Source: Ophioderma brevispina
Taxonomy: Eukaryota > Echinodermata > Ophiuroidea > Amphilepidida > Ophiodermatidae
NCBI GenBank assembly: GCA_023653785.1
Contig: JAMKCH010078773.1
Span: forward strand, 62,001 to 126,000
DNA: 64,000 nt
Reading direction: 5' to 3'
Positions 35,062 through 47,006 of the stretch are shown one piece after another (position 1 is the stretch's first letter; the number at the start of each line of letters is the position of its first letter). The translations under genes were made by a program, and so were the position numbers. The notes beneath the pieces were generated by a model that saw nothing but the letters and a program-made list of their open reading frames with translations, searched no databases and was not told the origin of the DNA.

Positions 35062-35103
35062 TTAAAGGGGCAAACGAGAGATTTCACATTTCAGGGGTCA
35101 ATA
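35062..35103 (+). mobile_element. MITE family C, copy 3, cut off by the duplication junction
   Basis: TTAA 35062-35065 then aggggcaaacgagagatttcac; only about 40 bp remain before the sequence switches to the 33-bp array. Confidence 0.75.
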
Positions 35104-38100
35104 AAAAACTGAAATGTCTCAGACAAAACAGCACTAAATCCAAACCAAATCCAGCACTACTAAATCTGAAATCCTAAGCAAAAAAGACTGCACTACCAAA
35201 TATGTGAAATCCTAAGCAAACCTAGCATTACCAAATCTGAAATCCAAACCAAATTTAGTATACTAAATTAAATCCCTGAACAAACCTATCACTTTTAAAT
35301 TGAAATCCTAAGTAAACTTAGCAGTGCTAAATCTTGACATCCTAAGCAAACTTGGACTTCGTACCCACTTTTTCTTAACATGCTAAGCTCCGAGGTTACT
35401 CCACTATCGCTTCATCGCGCGATGCTGCGATGAAATTAAACGCAATACCGCGCGATAAAAGACATGTATACTCCGAGCGACAAATTGTCTCATCTCGCGG
35501 AAGTGGTGGCGTATATGTATTGGACACTAATGTTGCCAGTTGGCATTTTCATAACAATTTAGAGGATTATCTACATTACCATCCGTATTGTGACGATATA
35601 GCTGGATTTCCCGAATTTGAGACCAGCAAAAAACTAGATTTAGACGAGCATATATTTCTTGGAATAGGTCAATCCATGGACTAGGTTATCCATGACCCTA
35701 GTTGGATCAAGTAATATAGGACGGAGATGCCAATAGCATTTTGAACTTCCTTGGCAATTAATTACATGTGCGGGAATAGTTTTGTATGGTTTTACCATTT
35801 AATGTTCGGCAATCTTTTTCACCCAAAGATTTTGCTTGGCTTTTATCATTGGTAAATGCCCAGTTTGATGCATGACTCAGTTAGTAGTACCTACATTTGT
35901 ACACGGGGTTGGCCATACATGCAACTTAGGATGCGGAGCTCAGAATAGGAATCAGGGTGGGGTAAACAAAAATATTCGTACTAACCGCCAAAACATTCTA
36001 CTATATCTTAAAATATCATGCCTCATTGGGATCATACTATTTTTTCGCACTTACATCCATTAGCTTTTACTAATGGTCATTTATTTTATGTATAACTCAT
36101 GGATGAGTATTGTGTGATTATCGGGGTGATAGGGAGATTTTTAAGAGCAGGTTCAGCTTGGTTTGCATGAGGTCATCGCCGACCTTGGATCCAAATACAG
36201 CCAATCAGAGAATTTTCGGCGGCCGCGATATCGCCGTGAGTTGAACAAAAATTCAATCCTCCGCGAATGCCTCAAAATCCATCGCGGATAGAAAATCTTT
36301 TCGCCGAGGCAATAAAATAAAAACTCGGGGTAAGTTCCATCGCAGCCGCGTATCGAGACGCGAAGTGGAGTATACATCGGCTCACCCTGAAATCCCATGC
36401 TGACTTAGGACTGCTATAGAGAGTTACACCAAAGCAGCACTTTTTAGATAGATATGTGCCATCGTACCGTTGAACAGGGGGTTAATCATGCTGAGGCATT
36501 CACCCATGCATTTTGTTTTGTGTTAAAAAGTGTTGGGGGTGGCACATTCCGTACTATTTTCGGGGACTCTATTTTTCCAAAGCTCTCGTAATTTCAAGTC
36601 CCAAGCGTTCCTGCAAATGTTTCTACTTGCTCAGATTACACATGAAGCCATGTACTGTAAGCTTACTGTCTATCATGACTGGCATCTCAAAAAAACCACA
36701 GGGGTCCATTTCAGTACATAGTTGTAGGTAAGGGTCGTGATAACTACAACAAGAATTGACATGGGATCTAAACTTGAAGTCTATTACTATTAAATTAATA
36801 TGTCTACTGCTTATTAAAATAGAACGTTCATGTAATCCATTCAACCTATCGCCTAACCTTGTCAACCCGTATTGATAGAATGTGGAATCTATTTATCCTA
36901 TATCATATCATCCTAATCCCAAGAGCAACGCATAATCCTGGCCTCCCAGTGGACCAAAGTCTTGAACTGAATTTAACTTCTGTGGTGTGTCCATAGGTTA
37001 TCGGTTTAAACCAATACAGTCAGGTTTATTTGTGTTTAAAATCCCCACTATATTATGTTTTATGAAATGACATTGTGAAAAGTTTCGACAGGCACTTCAT
37101 AATACAATCTTTCAAAGAGGGGGAGCGGAGGAAACTTTTGTGAAAGTTAAAAAATTGGGTGATAAGACCGAAAATTAATTTTAAGTGCAACTCCAGTCAT
37201 AAACATGGTAGGCAGAAAGCCACATTGCCTCTGAAGTGGATTAGGTTTCTTGATCTACAGGTTTGATGTTGATATTTGGAAAGTTATGGGCCATGCCCGT
37301 TGACCCTCGAATTACATGTTTTGAAGTGTACGAGCTGTTGCACCTGGTCCCTTGGTAGCTCCAGGAGGTGATGTTTTTGCTGCATATTTTCTCCCCCCAC
37401 ATTGATTTAGATACCAAAAGAGATCATGACTCACAGTTGAGAGAGTGATGTGTGTTTCCATGTGCTGTGGTATTTTGGACAAAAAATGGATGGATGAATC
37501 ATATTACGGCAATGATGAAACTGAAAGTGATCAATTACGATGATTTGAAATGTGATACATTATGATTTTGATTAAAATGATAAAGGGTACACGCCAATTT
37601 CTTCTTGGTAGTTACAACACAGTACCACCGAAAGTAGAAGTAGACATGGAGTGCCTACCCATTAGAACGTTACACTCGCGGCCAGGATTCCGTTGTATTT
37701 TGTCCGCAGAGAAAGGGGATTAGGGTTAACCAACATGGCTCTGCAATAGTCTGTGGAGTAGCTACGTGGGTTACACCGGCTCTCAGCGGCGCGAGGTTAT
37801 TTGTCTCTATGGCCAATTTTGTTTTTTGATATTTTGGCATATATTAAAAAATTCCTAAATTTTTTATTAAATGTGCGGGGAGAATTGGGGGATGAGTGGT
37901 TGATGATGCCGACCGATTTTGAATTTGTAAGTGATTTGCCGTAAAAAAACTGTTCAAAAAAAGCTTAAACGGAGCCCAATGTATAGCGCCCTCATTTAAT
38001 GTGAAATTTCATTCCACTCTTCAAAATGGCTGTGGTGTACGAGGGGTGGTAGCTACGTGGTAGCTGCTTGTCTACTCGGGGTTTAATGTCTACTAACTAT

Positions 38101-39101
38101 CCAATTCTATCCACCTAGTGGGGGGCAAGTACAGGGTAGGCCATTTTCGGGGGGTAGGTAGGTAAAGCAGCGTAGCCGCATTACTGTACAACGCTTTATA
38201 TAAATCTGGGTGTACTTGTAAGCCCTATCTTGCAGCAACTGACTCGCAATTAGCACAGGGGTACTGTGCAGTAGCTTCCGCGGTAGACATGGTGTTTGTA
38301 GCTGGCCGTATAGGCTACTATGCAAGTAAGAATCGCCGCGTGTAGCTGGAACTCCTTTCCACCTTGGTAGTTCTGATGTGTAGGTTATGGTTGTGTAGGT
38401 GTATAACACGAATCCAGTATTTTTGAGATGGCTCCCAAATGACCTGCAGTCATTGTTGGGGGATAAGCCATCTCAAAAACTCACTGAATCCGACTAGGCT
38501 TGTTTGGACCATTTAATGCATTCTCATGTGATTCTGAATATGGTCATGAATAATAACAACTTGAATTTTTTGAATAAAAAAGTTGGGTCTTGATTTGCTA
38601 TTGTGCTGCATGGCAGGGTGAAAGGATTAATATGAAAAAACGGAAACAATTATGATGATAAAGGATCAGTTAAAGAAGATCGCTTAAATCATAAGTGGAG
38701 TCTCGTGGGGACTAGCAGCAATAAGCGAGATTATTGAGTTGTATATCATCTCAAATATGCACCAGAAAATCATGCAAAATAGGAGAACCAACCCAATAAA
38801 ATTTTAACCATGTTACATAAATCTTAAAGGGATTTTTTGTACGCTCATTCATTGATACGCCTACCTCCTTTACCAAAAGGTAGCCATGAAAGTGTTTTTG
38901 CGCAAAAGTCGACCACAGTAGTGACCAGTACAAAAGGAATTGTCACCACTTGATCCTGTGGAGGGGTTATTTGCAGTGTTTGATAACTGCATATTTCTAT
39001 AATTGGCCCACTGTTTTGACACTTTCAATCCAGGTCCGCTTTGATTACAATTAACGTAAAGGTGCTGCAAACGAGGATTCCCATTCAGGGGTCATAAAAA
39101 A
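35104..39101 (+). repeat. 3.8-kb duplicated block, copy 2 (noisier, longer)
   Basis: Second copy of 31290-35103, about 180 bases longer, with extra bases mostly single and often in homopolymers. Includes about seven array units (35104-35352), the terminal-inverted-repeat element (35384-36382) and family B copy 4 (about 38358-38580). Reading frames present in one copy are broken in the other. Confidence 0.9.
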
Positions 39102-39427
39102 TCGAAAACCTTGATTTGCCCTGATGTAAAGCTTTCCATCACACATAAACCCCCTCTGAAATGGATTAATGCTTGAGCAAGGGGAAAGGTAGAAATGTTC
39201 TTTGGTACAAATAATTTGAAAATTCTAATTTCCTATAGGAGCAAATAGAATTAAGACTATGTTTTTATATTGAAATACAAGCAAACAAAACCACAGTTTC
39301 TCTTTTTAAGACATTTTGTAGCAAAATACAGGTAATTAAATCTTGAGTGGTCTTTAGTCTATATGAAATATTAATTATAATGACACAATATTTGGTTTGC
39401 CTCAAAAATCTTGTTGTTGCACTTTAA
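39058..39427 (+). mobile_element. TTAA MITE family C, copy 4
   Basis: Runs from aggtgctgcaaacgagg to ttgttgttgcact and TTAA at 39424-39427. The left TTAA is altered to gtaa. This is the complete version of the element cut off at 35103. Confidence 0.8.
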
Positions 39428-39801
39428 GTATTGCAGTTTTTATGTAGTACTTACTTAGTGGCACAAATGTGCTTTTTTCCAATTTGGAGTCATTAAAATA
39501 ATAGATTTCCTAAATCAAGAGCATACACTGTTGATTGTGTTGTAGATGTTGTAACAATTAAAATAGAATTTGAAACTATCCTGAAAAGCTTTATTCAGAT
39601 CATACCATTTGTGTGTCAATTAACTCTACTCATGCTTTATTATTTGCCATTTGAAAACTTGTAAGTATAATTTTACGATATTTGAAAGATCAAATCTCCG
39701 GCTTATCCGTTGAACCTAAGAGGTTTTCTAGCAATTGGAATCTAGATTTGAATGCACATATGCAGAGATCTATACAAATTTGGGCAAGTTTTAAATAAGC
39801 T

Positions 39802-39984
39802 ATGGAATTGAATAGAAAGGACTTCAGGGATTTATTGTTGCGTTCAAAAATGGAGAATATGTTTAGTTCTGGTGCAAAACAAATGCATTTATTTGACTTG
39901 ATGAGTACTACCTCTAGGTTGGTCAAAGTGGAACTTAAGGATTTTTGGTGTAAGAATATAAGAATTCTTTGTAAGAATACTTGA
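39802..39984 (+). CDS. Uncertain open frame / possible exon
   Basis: A 60-codon frame starting MELNRKDFRDLLLRSKMENM, then FSSGAKQMHLFDLM and LVKVELKDFW; a donor-like GGT|GTAAGA occurs at about 39950. The composition is protein-like, but no acceptor of quality precedes the ATG and no homology is recognised. An adjacent frame upstream (NWNLDLNAHMQRSIQIWASF, from about 39735) is also protein-like and ends at 39793, which could point to an old frameshifted element ORF. Confidence 0.15.
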   Translation: MELNRKDFRDLLLRSKMENMFSSGAKQMHLFDLMSTTSRLVKVELKDFWCKNIRILCKNT

Positions 39985-40236
39985 AAGGGTTGAGTCGAGA
40001 GGATAGCTCACAAAATATTTAAAGGCATTCGTGATCCTCAGCCGTCCCCGGACTTGCCAACAAAAAGTTAAGTAAAGATTTTTGATAATATGAACCGTTG
40101 GGTAGGTTATAGTATGTGTGCCCAAATTCTGACGTGCAAATGTTCTTGCAGAGACAGTCATTTTGTATTTTATGGTCCGTAACGGAACCCCAGGATCCCC
40201 AATCGTGGAGCGGTTTGGCCTGCAAAAATGTCGACA

Positions 40237-40831
40237 ACCCCTTCCCCTCGGTACAACAAAAAGCAACCACTTCTATTCGAACGATAGTAATAAATAATTT
40301 TAAACAATGCTGGTTGTGGTCAAAAAATTTTGGTGGCAGGGGTGTTTTTTGGGTAAAAAAATCATGTTTTTGGGCTAAAAACTTAAGAATATCAAGATTT
40401 ATTAATTTCTTAGCAAAACAAATTTTAATCATCATGCAATACTATCAATCTCTGACATTTATATTATAGATTTCTGTTTTATTCAATATATAAAGGGTAT
40501 AGAATTTTAGCCCCAAAATCACCTTTTTTCCTAAAAAAAGCATCCTTTTTATCACATGTCACCACAACGAGTATTACCTGAAGCCTTTATGCAATGTATA
40601 AAGCCTATATCAATAACAAAAAGGATACTATAAAAATAAGATTGTAATATTTTTACCTTAAAAAATATAAAAAATAATAATTTCGCTTAATTTGCAGCCC
40701 AAATTTCATTTTTCGGCATATAAATCATCCCTGCCACCAAATATTTCAACCACAACCATCATTTTCTTCAATCTTATATATTTATCCTTCAAATAAAGGT
40801 GGTTGTGTTTTGTTGTACGGTGGGGAGGGGT
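40237..40831. mobile_element. Foldback / long-inverted-repeat element
   Basis: The left arm from accccttcccctcggtacaa through aaaagcaaccactt and ctggttgtggtcaaa matches, inverted, the right arm ttcaaccacaaccatc ... gtggttgtgttttgttgtac ggtggggaggggt. Interior phrases ggtggcaggggtg and catccctgccacc are also inverted. No coding capacity. Confidence 0.75.
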
Positions 40832-40859
40832 AACTCGAAAACTAGAGGACTTTTCAAGG

Positions 40860-41247
40860 CTCAGCCGCTCGGCTACAATGCTCTCGAACCGTCAAGGAAA
40901 ATCTCTACCAAACTATGATTCAACCACACTTAAGAGCACGCATCTGCCGCCTGGAATCCCAGAACCAACAAAAATAGGGACAGTCTTCAAAAAGTTCAAC
41001 GAAGAGCTGCCAGGTTTGTCTGCGGTGATTATAGACAGAAATCAAGCGTCTCAAAAATGCTTACCGACTTAAACTGGAATTCTATAGAATCTAGACGATT
41101 GACACATCGACTGACTCTGTTTCACAAGATCATAAATCGCAACATCGACATTGATGCAGATCGGTACATCAAACCTAAAGTCTCCAGTTCTAGAAGAGGT
41201 CACAATAATCAGTTTGAGATTCATCGGCACACTTCAACTCCCATTTG
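40860..41247 (+). pseudogene. Dead LINE: C-terminal reverse transcriptase fragment
   Basis: One frame reads CSRTVKENLYQTMIQPHL, then after a frameshift near 40965 RTNKNRDSLQKVQRRAARFV, CGDYRQKSSVSKMLTDLNW, NSIESRRLTHRLTLFHKI and RYIKPKVSSSRRGHNNQFEI. This is the characteristic tail of jockey/CR1-type non-LTR elements (VQRRAARFV, LxDLxW..LE.RR...L.L..KI, RGH). The usual final aromatic-rich block is missing because the sequence switches to a family F repeat at 41248. The fragment is truncated at both ends and carries at least one frameshift. A different family from the relic at 17.7 kb and in the opposite orientation. Confidence 0.85.
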
Positions 41248-41345
41248 AAATTTTGGGTATATGCTTTTTTCTCAATGATATCTAGTGAAACATAAACAAA
41301 ACAGAATCATGAAATATACCTTTAAAAGCTGCATTTCAACTGGTT
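41248..41345 (+). repeat. Diverged copy of family F repeat
   Basis: gaaattttgggtatatgctttt...tctagtgaaacata...aatcatgaaatatacctttaaaagctgcattt resembles the 113-bp block at 5896-6008. Confidence 0.55.
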
Positions 41346-41465
41346 ATTGAAATGAATTTACAATGTATGTAACCAATCACAAATGCTCTATGAAAGGTAT
41401 AGGTAGTGTGCTTGAAATTAGTGTTTTCAACTAAATTTTAAATTAAACAATTAAAAATGATTCTC

Positions 41466-41797
41466 TTAAAGGTGCTTGTTCCGATTTATGTCTATTGTGT
41501 TCACAACTTGATACGAGAGCCTAGCCTGGCACTTGCACATACGCCCCATCAAGTACTGTGGAAAACAAACTTGCGGTTTTGATAGTAGAAGCAATAATGC
41601 ACATTGCAAAGCCCTAATATTGATGGTTAACCATAAATTCGGCGTTTTTTTGTTTATATCTTGGCAATGAAATAGATTTGAGGGCTCAAATTTCAGGACG
41701 ACAATGAGAAAAATACAGCCTTTCATCTAACATCAAAATCGATACTTCTTCCGGGTAGATCGAGGGTCCCTAAGACGATCGGAACATGCACCTTTAA
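41466..41797 (+). mobile_element. TTAA MITE family D, reference copy
   Basis: A 324-bp element (41470-41793) between TTAA 41466-41469 and 41794-41797. Ends aggtgcttgttccgatt and gatcggaacatgcacct are a 16-17 bp inverted repeat. Confidence 0.9.
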
Positions 41798-42452
41798 GTT
41801 ATTGAACTCACAATAGATAAAAAACAGTATCTTGAAATGAAGATGCTTCACCTCCCCCCCCCCCAAGAAAAAGGGAAGAAAAGGGGAAAAAATCCAATAA
41901 ACTGAGCAGACTTTTGATGCCATCGGCAAGTCAGTTGTATCCCTTGGTGATCTGCGTACATTTGTTACAATGTGAGCCCCAAATCTATCACTGTCAGTCC
42001 AATCTTTGTATAGGACATGGACAGAATATGCTGGGAAAATTGAACTTCCTGCTAAAATAAATTTCACTTAGGTCTAATGATGACATCATGCCAATTAAGA
42101 ATGAAGAACTGTATTATTGATCTTGAACAGTATGTCGTTACTACTGATGTGTATCGACTGTCAACAGGAGTCTTTCTTTTCAGTTTTGTCTTCGTTGCTT
42201 AGCCTTTGCTTGTGAAACTAGTAGTAAACATTTTTACTAAAATTGATGGAGTTGTATAAATGTAGACAGAACCATGATGAATTGAACGTGGATTTCCCAT
42301 GGCACACAGTTGTCAAAATTAATTCTCCGTTTCAGACTTAAAAGTGTGTCAATCTATCGTCATCCTCAACCCACCACTCACCTCATCAAACATGAGATCT
42401 GGGTATCATTGGGAAAGCACCTTTATGGGGGGCATGCAAGTTTTAGGTTGAG
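41798..42452. other. No gene or element seen
   Basis: Contains a C12 run near 41852. Nothing assigned. Confidence 0.45.
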
Positions 42453-42719
42453 TCAATAAGTCAGGGCCATACGCAGGATTTATTTGGGGGGGTGCGGGAC
42501 TTCGAAAAAGTGGACCGTTTTTTTCGAAAAAGCGGACTTTTTTTGCTAAAAGTGGACCTAACCCCCCTAAAATGGTTCTTTTTTCGACTTTTTGAACATT
42601 TAATCACTAAAAAGGCGACTTTCTTGTCAAAATTTCTCTACGGTTTGGACCTTTTTATCAAACAATTCAGTGAAAAGTGGACTTTTTGCCCCTTTTCTGC
42701 ATACGGGCCTGTCAATAAA
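42453..42719. mobile_element. hAT-like MITE with 8-bp target duplication
   Basis: Element 42461-42711 with ends cagggccatacgcagg and ctgcatacgggcctg, flanked by TCAATAAG (42453-42460) and TCAATAAA (42712-42719). The interior repeats short 'aaaagtggac' words. An open frame of 76 codons crossing it is not a gene. Confidence 0.8.
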
Positions 42720-44530
42720 TGATTACTTTCTTTCTTTTTCTTTTTTTGTTTCAAAGGCAAATATTTTATTCCCAGTTTAAAGTATACTTTATCTTACATG
42801 TGAGGGGAGGGGTTTTTGTTTACTAATTTAAGGGTTTCTTCCCTTGTCACTAGTGGGCTAAGTTTTTTTACCCCCCCCCCCCAAAAAAAAATTCCATGAC
42901 CCCGTAATGCCTATTGGTGCATCCTTGTATTTTTTAGTCATATCTGCAAAATATTTTGACCAAGTTCTTTTACATGATAATAAAACAAGCAAAAATGGGA
43001 TTTGCTTACAGATAGGCCTACTGCTAATTGTGTATTGGAGATCCCTAAGCCCAAAGAGTAAAACTTGGTTAAGGGGGTGTTCCCCCCCAAAAAATGGTCA
43101 TACATGTCATTATGATAGTGACATGTATGCCATACATGGCAAGACACACAAATCAGTTACTTTATTTTCTGTCCCATGATACTGAAATAATTGATTTCTT
43201 TCATAGGCAAATGTAATCTGAAAATAATAGCACTGAACCATAATCATGTCCGCATCCAACTTTTAAAGCCCTTCAAATACTTCCAATGACAAAAGTAGAG
43301 TGAGTCAGCCCCTGCAACAATATTGTGGTCAACCAAAGCAAGTTTGGAGATAAATGTGGTAGAAGTTGTTGATTTTGACAAAATGACTTCATAATACCAG
43401 CCAAAATGCTGATAGTTTACACCAAGAGGATGGTAAGAGTTGGTTCATTTAATAAGGAAGTTATTTTCCCTTTATCTGTGATATGATAGTGTGATCGTGG
43501 TTTGGTAAATGAGCTTAATGATTTGATCCTAGAATTAGGTGTGGGCTGTAAAATGATGATGTTTAAGATCATTTTGTCCTAACTCTTATTTGATGCAGCT
43601 TGATCCCCTGAGCATTTTGACACCAATTTTGTCAAATCGGCCAAAAAGTCAGAAGGTGCCACCCAAAAATCCAAATTTGAGGTCTGAAAATGATAAATGT
43701 ATATCAGTTAATGGAATTACATACCACATTTTAGCAATGTTAGGGTTAACTTATGTTTTTGAGGTCAAGGAATCCATTTTGATGAATTTCGTCAGGTTTC
43801 GATTTTTCGTTTTCAAATACATATGTTTAGATACCAACATGGCTAAAATGTCATATTGGGGTTTTAACAGCCTTACATATGCATCACCTCCCAAATGGGA
43901 GTGCCCCCCACCCCCAGGCCAAAAATCACAACATTGAGAAAACTGACGGCATGTACCACTACCACATGAAATGTGGCCTTGCATTAATGCTTTAAATAGA
44001 TTTCAGGCACATTTTCTCAATTATGACAGCTCGTAAAGTATGTTAATACATGTAGATACGACTCAAAGCAAATTACTAATTCGTTATGTTTAAGCTTTAA
44101 ATTTGCCTTAAACAAGCAACCAGTGCAACTTCAAGTTAAATGTGTAACGAAAAGGCATAGTGAGTTGTCAGGAAAAGCCTAATTTTCTTGCGGCGCAGAG
44201 CTTGGTGTGATTTGGCAACGTGAAGTTCAGACCGGGATTACTAATAGGACAAATAATAAAGATAGCGTGTATAAACCAGGAATAATTTTTCTTCAGGAAA
44301 GAAGGAAGGGCAAGCATGTCAAGTAATAAGCGTTTTCTTATGCACGATGTTAGGCAGACCCTCATGTACAGACAAATTCTATACTAAGTAGTTTGTTGGC
44401 CTGTTTCACTGTATCAGGGGCTACTCCCCAGCCCTTCGATATTTCACTGCTTTACATACAAGGGTGGTAAATTTTTCATGGTGTTTATTTTTGTGCCCAC
44501 AAAAATATTTTTGATCAATAAAGTTTAATA
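42720..44530. other. No gene assigned
   Basis: Homopolymer clusters occur near 42870-42890 (C then A runs) and 43081. A short palindrome atggtcatacatgtcattatgatagtgacatgtatgccat lies near 43096. Open frames at 43590-43937 lack splice context. Confidence 0.4.
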
Positions 44531-44725
44531 TTTCTAACCCTGGTAGATTTTGTATAGATTATAACACATAAGTCAATGGCTTTAAGATGGCTTCCCAAAT
44601 GACTTGGGGAAACCATCTCAAAAACCACTGACCTAAGACTAGGCTTGTTTGGACTCATTTGAATGCATTTTGCATGCTGATTCCAAATATGGTCTTGAAA
44701 CTGCACAAATTTGGACAATTTAAAA
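44531..44725 (+). repeat. Interspersed repeat family B, copy 5
   Basis: Best-preserved copy: ccctggtagattttgtatag, ggctttaagatggcttccc, gggaaaccatctcaaaaacc, actgacctaagactaggctt, gcatgctgattccaaatatg. Confidence 0.75.
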
Positions 44726-44790
44726 TTAAATGATATAGGCCTAGGCCTAATTTGAATCATACTCAACTAGTCACTGCAGGACCTATATAG

Positions 44791-45136
44791 TTAAAGGTGC
44801 AACAAGAGATTTCACATATCAGGTGTCTCTTAAAAAATAGAAAGTACTGATTTTTTGCACTGATGTAAAGCTTTCAATCAAAAATATCCTCATCTGAAAG
44901 AATTAAGCTGAGAAATGTTTCTTTGGTACAAAAATTGTGAAATTTCTAATTTCATATAGGATCAAATAGGAAATTCAGCCTATGTTTACATTGAAATATA
45001 AGCAAATCAAAATCACCCATTAAGACATTTCTGTAGCCAAACAAAAGGTAAAAAATCTATTGAGTGTCTGATCTATATGACATTACTATTATGACACAAT
45101 ATTTTGGTGCCTCAAAATCTCTCGTTGCACCTTTAA
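44791..45136 (+). mobile_element. TTAA MITE family C, reference copy
   Basis: A 338-bp element (44795-45132) between TTAA 44791-44794 and 45133-45136. Ends aggtgcaacaagagattt and aaatctctcgttgcacct are an 18-bp inverted repeat with one mismatch. Confidence 0.92.
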
Positions 45137-45559
45137 TGTGTATAATATTAGAAACCAAGAATTAATAAACCATCAAATTGTTTAAAATGGTAAAAATCAC
45201 AAAATTTAATACAGGTAAAATATCTTGCTATAGAAGTACAGGACTGTGTGACTAAATTAAAAACATTATGATTTTAAGATCAAATTTTCCAATTTAAATT
45301 GAAATGACACCTAATGGTAGTATGTGATCAGAACTTGAACCTCAAATTGGTCCACTTGCATATATTTGAAAATCTTGACTTTAACAATTCCAACCGATGA
45401 TTAATCATTATTCATTTTACTTCGCTAGACCTTCTTCCAAGCAATGTGAAGGCTAGCCATACAGGACAACACCACCACTGGGCCGGGGTCATTATGACCT
45501 CTGTGTCTCCACGGGTTACATTAAACCAAAATGATACACATGCCAGGAAATGGCCGCTA
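45137..45559. other. No gene seen
   Basis: AT-rich sequence after the MITE, becoming more G+C rich from 45470. Confidence 0.45.
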
Positions 45560-45647
45560 AAAATCTACACCCGTCACTGAGCGGCTATTGGTCTGTGAAC
45601 CCTCAAGCACCCACTATGACGTTATCTAACAAATTTGTATATCAGGT

Positions 45648-45749
45648 ATGGCATCTTCGTACCCACGAAAAGTCATGGAGGTGAAGAATTCGCGGGTCGA
45701 GTGCGAGGTCTCCTACCTTGTCCAGATTGGTCACATCGTCTGTCGATAA
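45648..45749 (+). CDS. Short ORF downstream of a CpG-rich patch
   Basis: A complete 33-codon frame beginning MASSYPRKVMEVKNSRVE and ending VQIGHIVCR. The preceding 100 bp hold an inverted CCAAT (ctattggtc) and CpG-containing words (ggccgctaaaa, gagcggc, gacgtt). It could be a small ORF, a 5' exon read past its donor, or chance. No family recognised. Confidence 0.18.
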   Translation: MASSYPRKVMEVKNSRVECEVSYLVQIGHIVCR

Positions 45750-46008
45750 ATGTAGGACTTCAATTTGAGGGAAACAGATAGGTGCACTTAGAGTCAGAAT
45801 TATTAGGGCTAATTCATTGAGATGGGTGTGAAGTTCTGTCGATTAGGTCTTGGGTTGGTTATTAGTTGCTATATCACCGTAGGTTTGCAAACTTTGCTGT
45901 CCTAACCATAGGGATTGTAGTGATTGTACAAGGCCTACTGAGTTGTCATCGGTCAGCTCGCTGGGTACTACAGCTGCCTCTATTTCAAATTTATTTTATT
46001 ATTGACCC

Positions 46009-46269
46009 TTGATGCACATAGATTACCTTCGACACGGTTTGAGGGGAAATGAGGTAATCCTATTTTTTCCGAGGTATTGGCTCCAGGACTTCCCCCTCTC
46101 ACCCAAAAATATTGATGCCCATTTTCTTGATATAAAACATGTGGCTTTTTTTACACTTCACTGGACTTGTGAGTCTGGGGAAAAAGTTGTACCTGGAAAA
46201 ATTGACTTTTCACCGGTGATTGACCATTTGAATGGGCATTATTGGCCTATAACTATTCATGAGGTTTAA
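46009..46269 (+). CDS. Uncertain 86-codon open frame
   Basis: The frame begins MMHIDYLRHGLRGNEVILFF and includes HFLDIKHVAFFTLHWTCESG and KIDFSPVIDHLNGHYWPITI. Composition is balanced and the segment is not one of the repeats seen elsewhere in the window. The following GAG|GTTTAA is a poor donor, and no clear acceptor precedes it. Function unknown. Confidence 0.2.
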   Translation: MMHIDYLRHGLRGNEVILFFPRYWLQDFPLSPKNIDAHFLDIKHVAFFTLHWTCESGEKVVPGKIDFSPVIDHLNGHYWPITIHEV

Positions 46270-46483
46270 AATATTGACAGTTTTGATAATAGTGAATACA
46301 TTTTTTATGCAGCAGAAGCTTACGTGTGGTGCAATACTGCTGTGCGACTAGAGCGCACCACCCAACACTGCACAATACACAACAAGATTGAGCAATTTGG
46401 TCGTACAACTCATCATGCAAATACTTCCATTTTATTAGTTTTGAAGCCATTTTAAAACTGTTTTTGTCAAATCAGCATAATAA

Positions 46484-47006
46484 TATTGAATGGCTTTTTC
46501 AGTTGATAACAGAAAATATCGCCCTCACTAAGAAAATATTAGACTCATCTTCGACTTGCCTGATATTTAATTTGGAAGTGACTATTCGCCAGACTAGTCC
46601 GGCGAATACTGTTGTGAAATCTATTTACCGGACAAACTTATGCGGGCGCTATTTATATAGTAGGCCTATATCTATTATATCACAATAGTATTATCGGTTT
46701 ATTCCGTAAAGCTTATGTAGGATTAAAATCAATCACCACCCGCATCCTCCCTCGCTAGTGTAGTGGATAAGAGCATCGATTTATAATGCAGGTATCACAG
46801 GTTCGAATCCAACCATGGCCTTTTTCAATGTATTGTATTTCAATATTATTTTAGAGTAAAGAGAAATATTACTAAGTCCAGTACGAAAGTTTGTCCGGTA
46901 AATAGATTTCACAACAGTAATTCGCCAGACTAGTCCGGCGAATAGCGTTGCCATTTAATTTAGGCTCGGGTGATATTTTCTGTTATCAACCTTAAAACCA
47001 TCCAAT
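46484..47006. mobile_element. Foldback element carrying a SINE head
   Basis: The arm at 46484-46639 (attgaatggc ... gttgataacagaaaatatc ... ttcgccagactagtccggcg ... ccggacaaactt) is inverted at 46887-47006 (aagtttgtccggtaaataga ... accatccaat). Within the arms, attcgccagactagtccggcgaat is itself a palindrome. The 247-bp spacer contains the tRNA-like sequence below. Confidence 0.85.
46746..46817 (+). mobile_element. tRNA-like SINE head with intact pol III boxes
   Basis: A box TAGTGTAGTGG (46756-46766) and B box GGTTCGAATCC (46800-46810) fit their consensus exactly and are 44 bp apart, as in tRNA genes. The acceptor and anticodon stems do not pair properly, so it is a tRNA-derived SINE head or tRNA pseudogene. 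A T run (cctttttc, 46818) follows and could terminate pol III. Confidence 0.65.

Larger units (their letters stand above)
31290..35103 (+). repeat. 3.8-kb duplicated block, copy 1
   Basis: This block reappears in the same order at 35104-39101. It contains the end of the 33-bp array, a 1-kb terminal-inverted-repeat element, several CpG-richer patches (33750-33900, 34080-34400), a family B repeat and the first 40 bp of a family C MITE. Copies differ by very many one-base indels. The junction lies where MITE sequence (aaaaaac) meets array sequence (aaaactgaaa), a short shared word. Confidence 0.9.
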
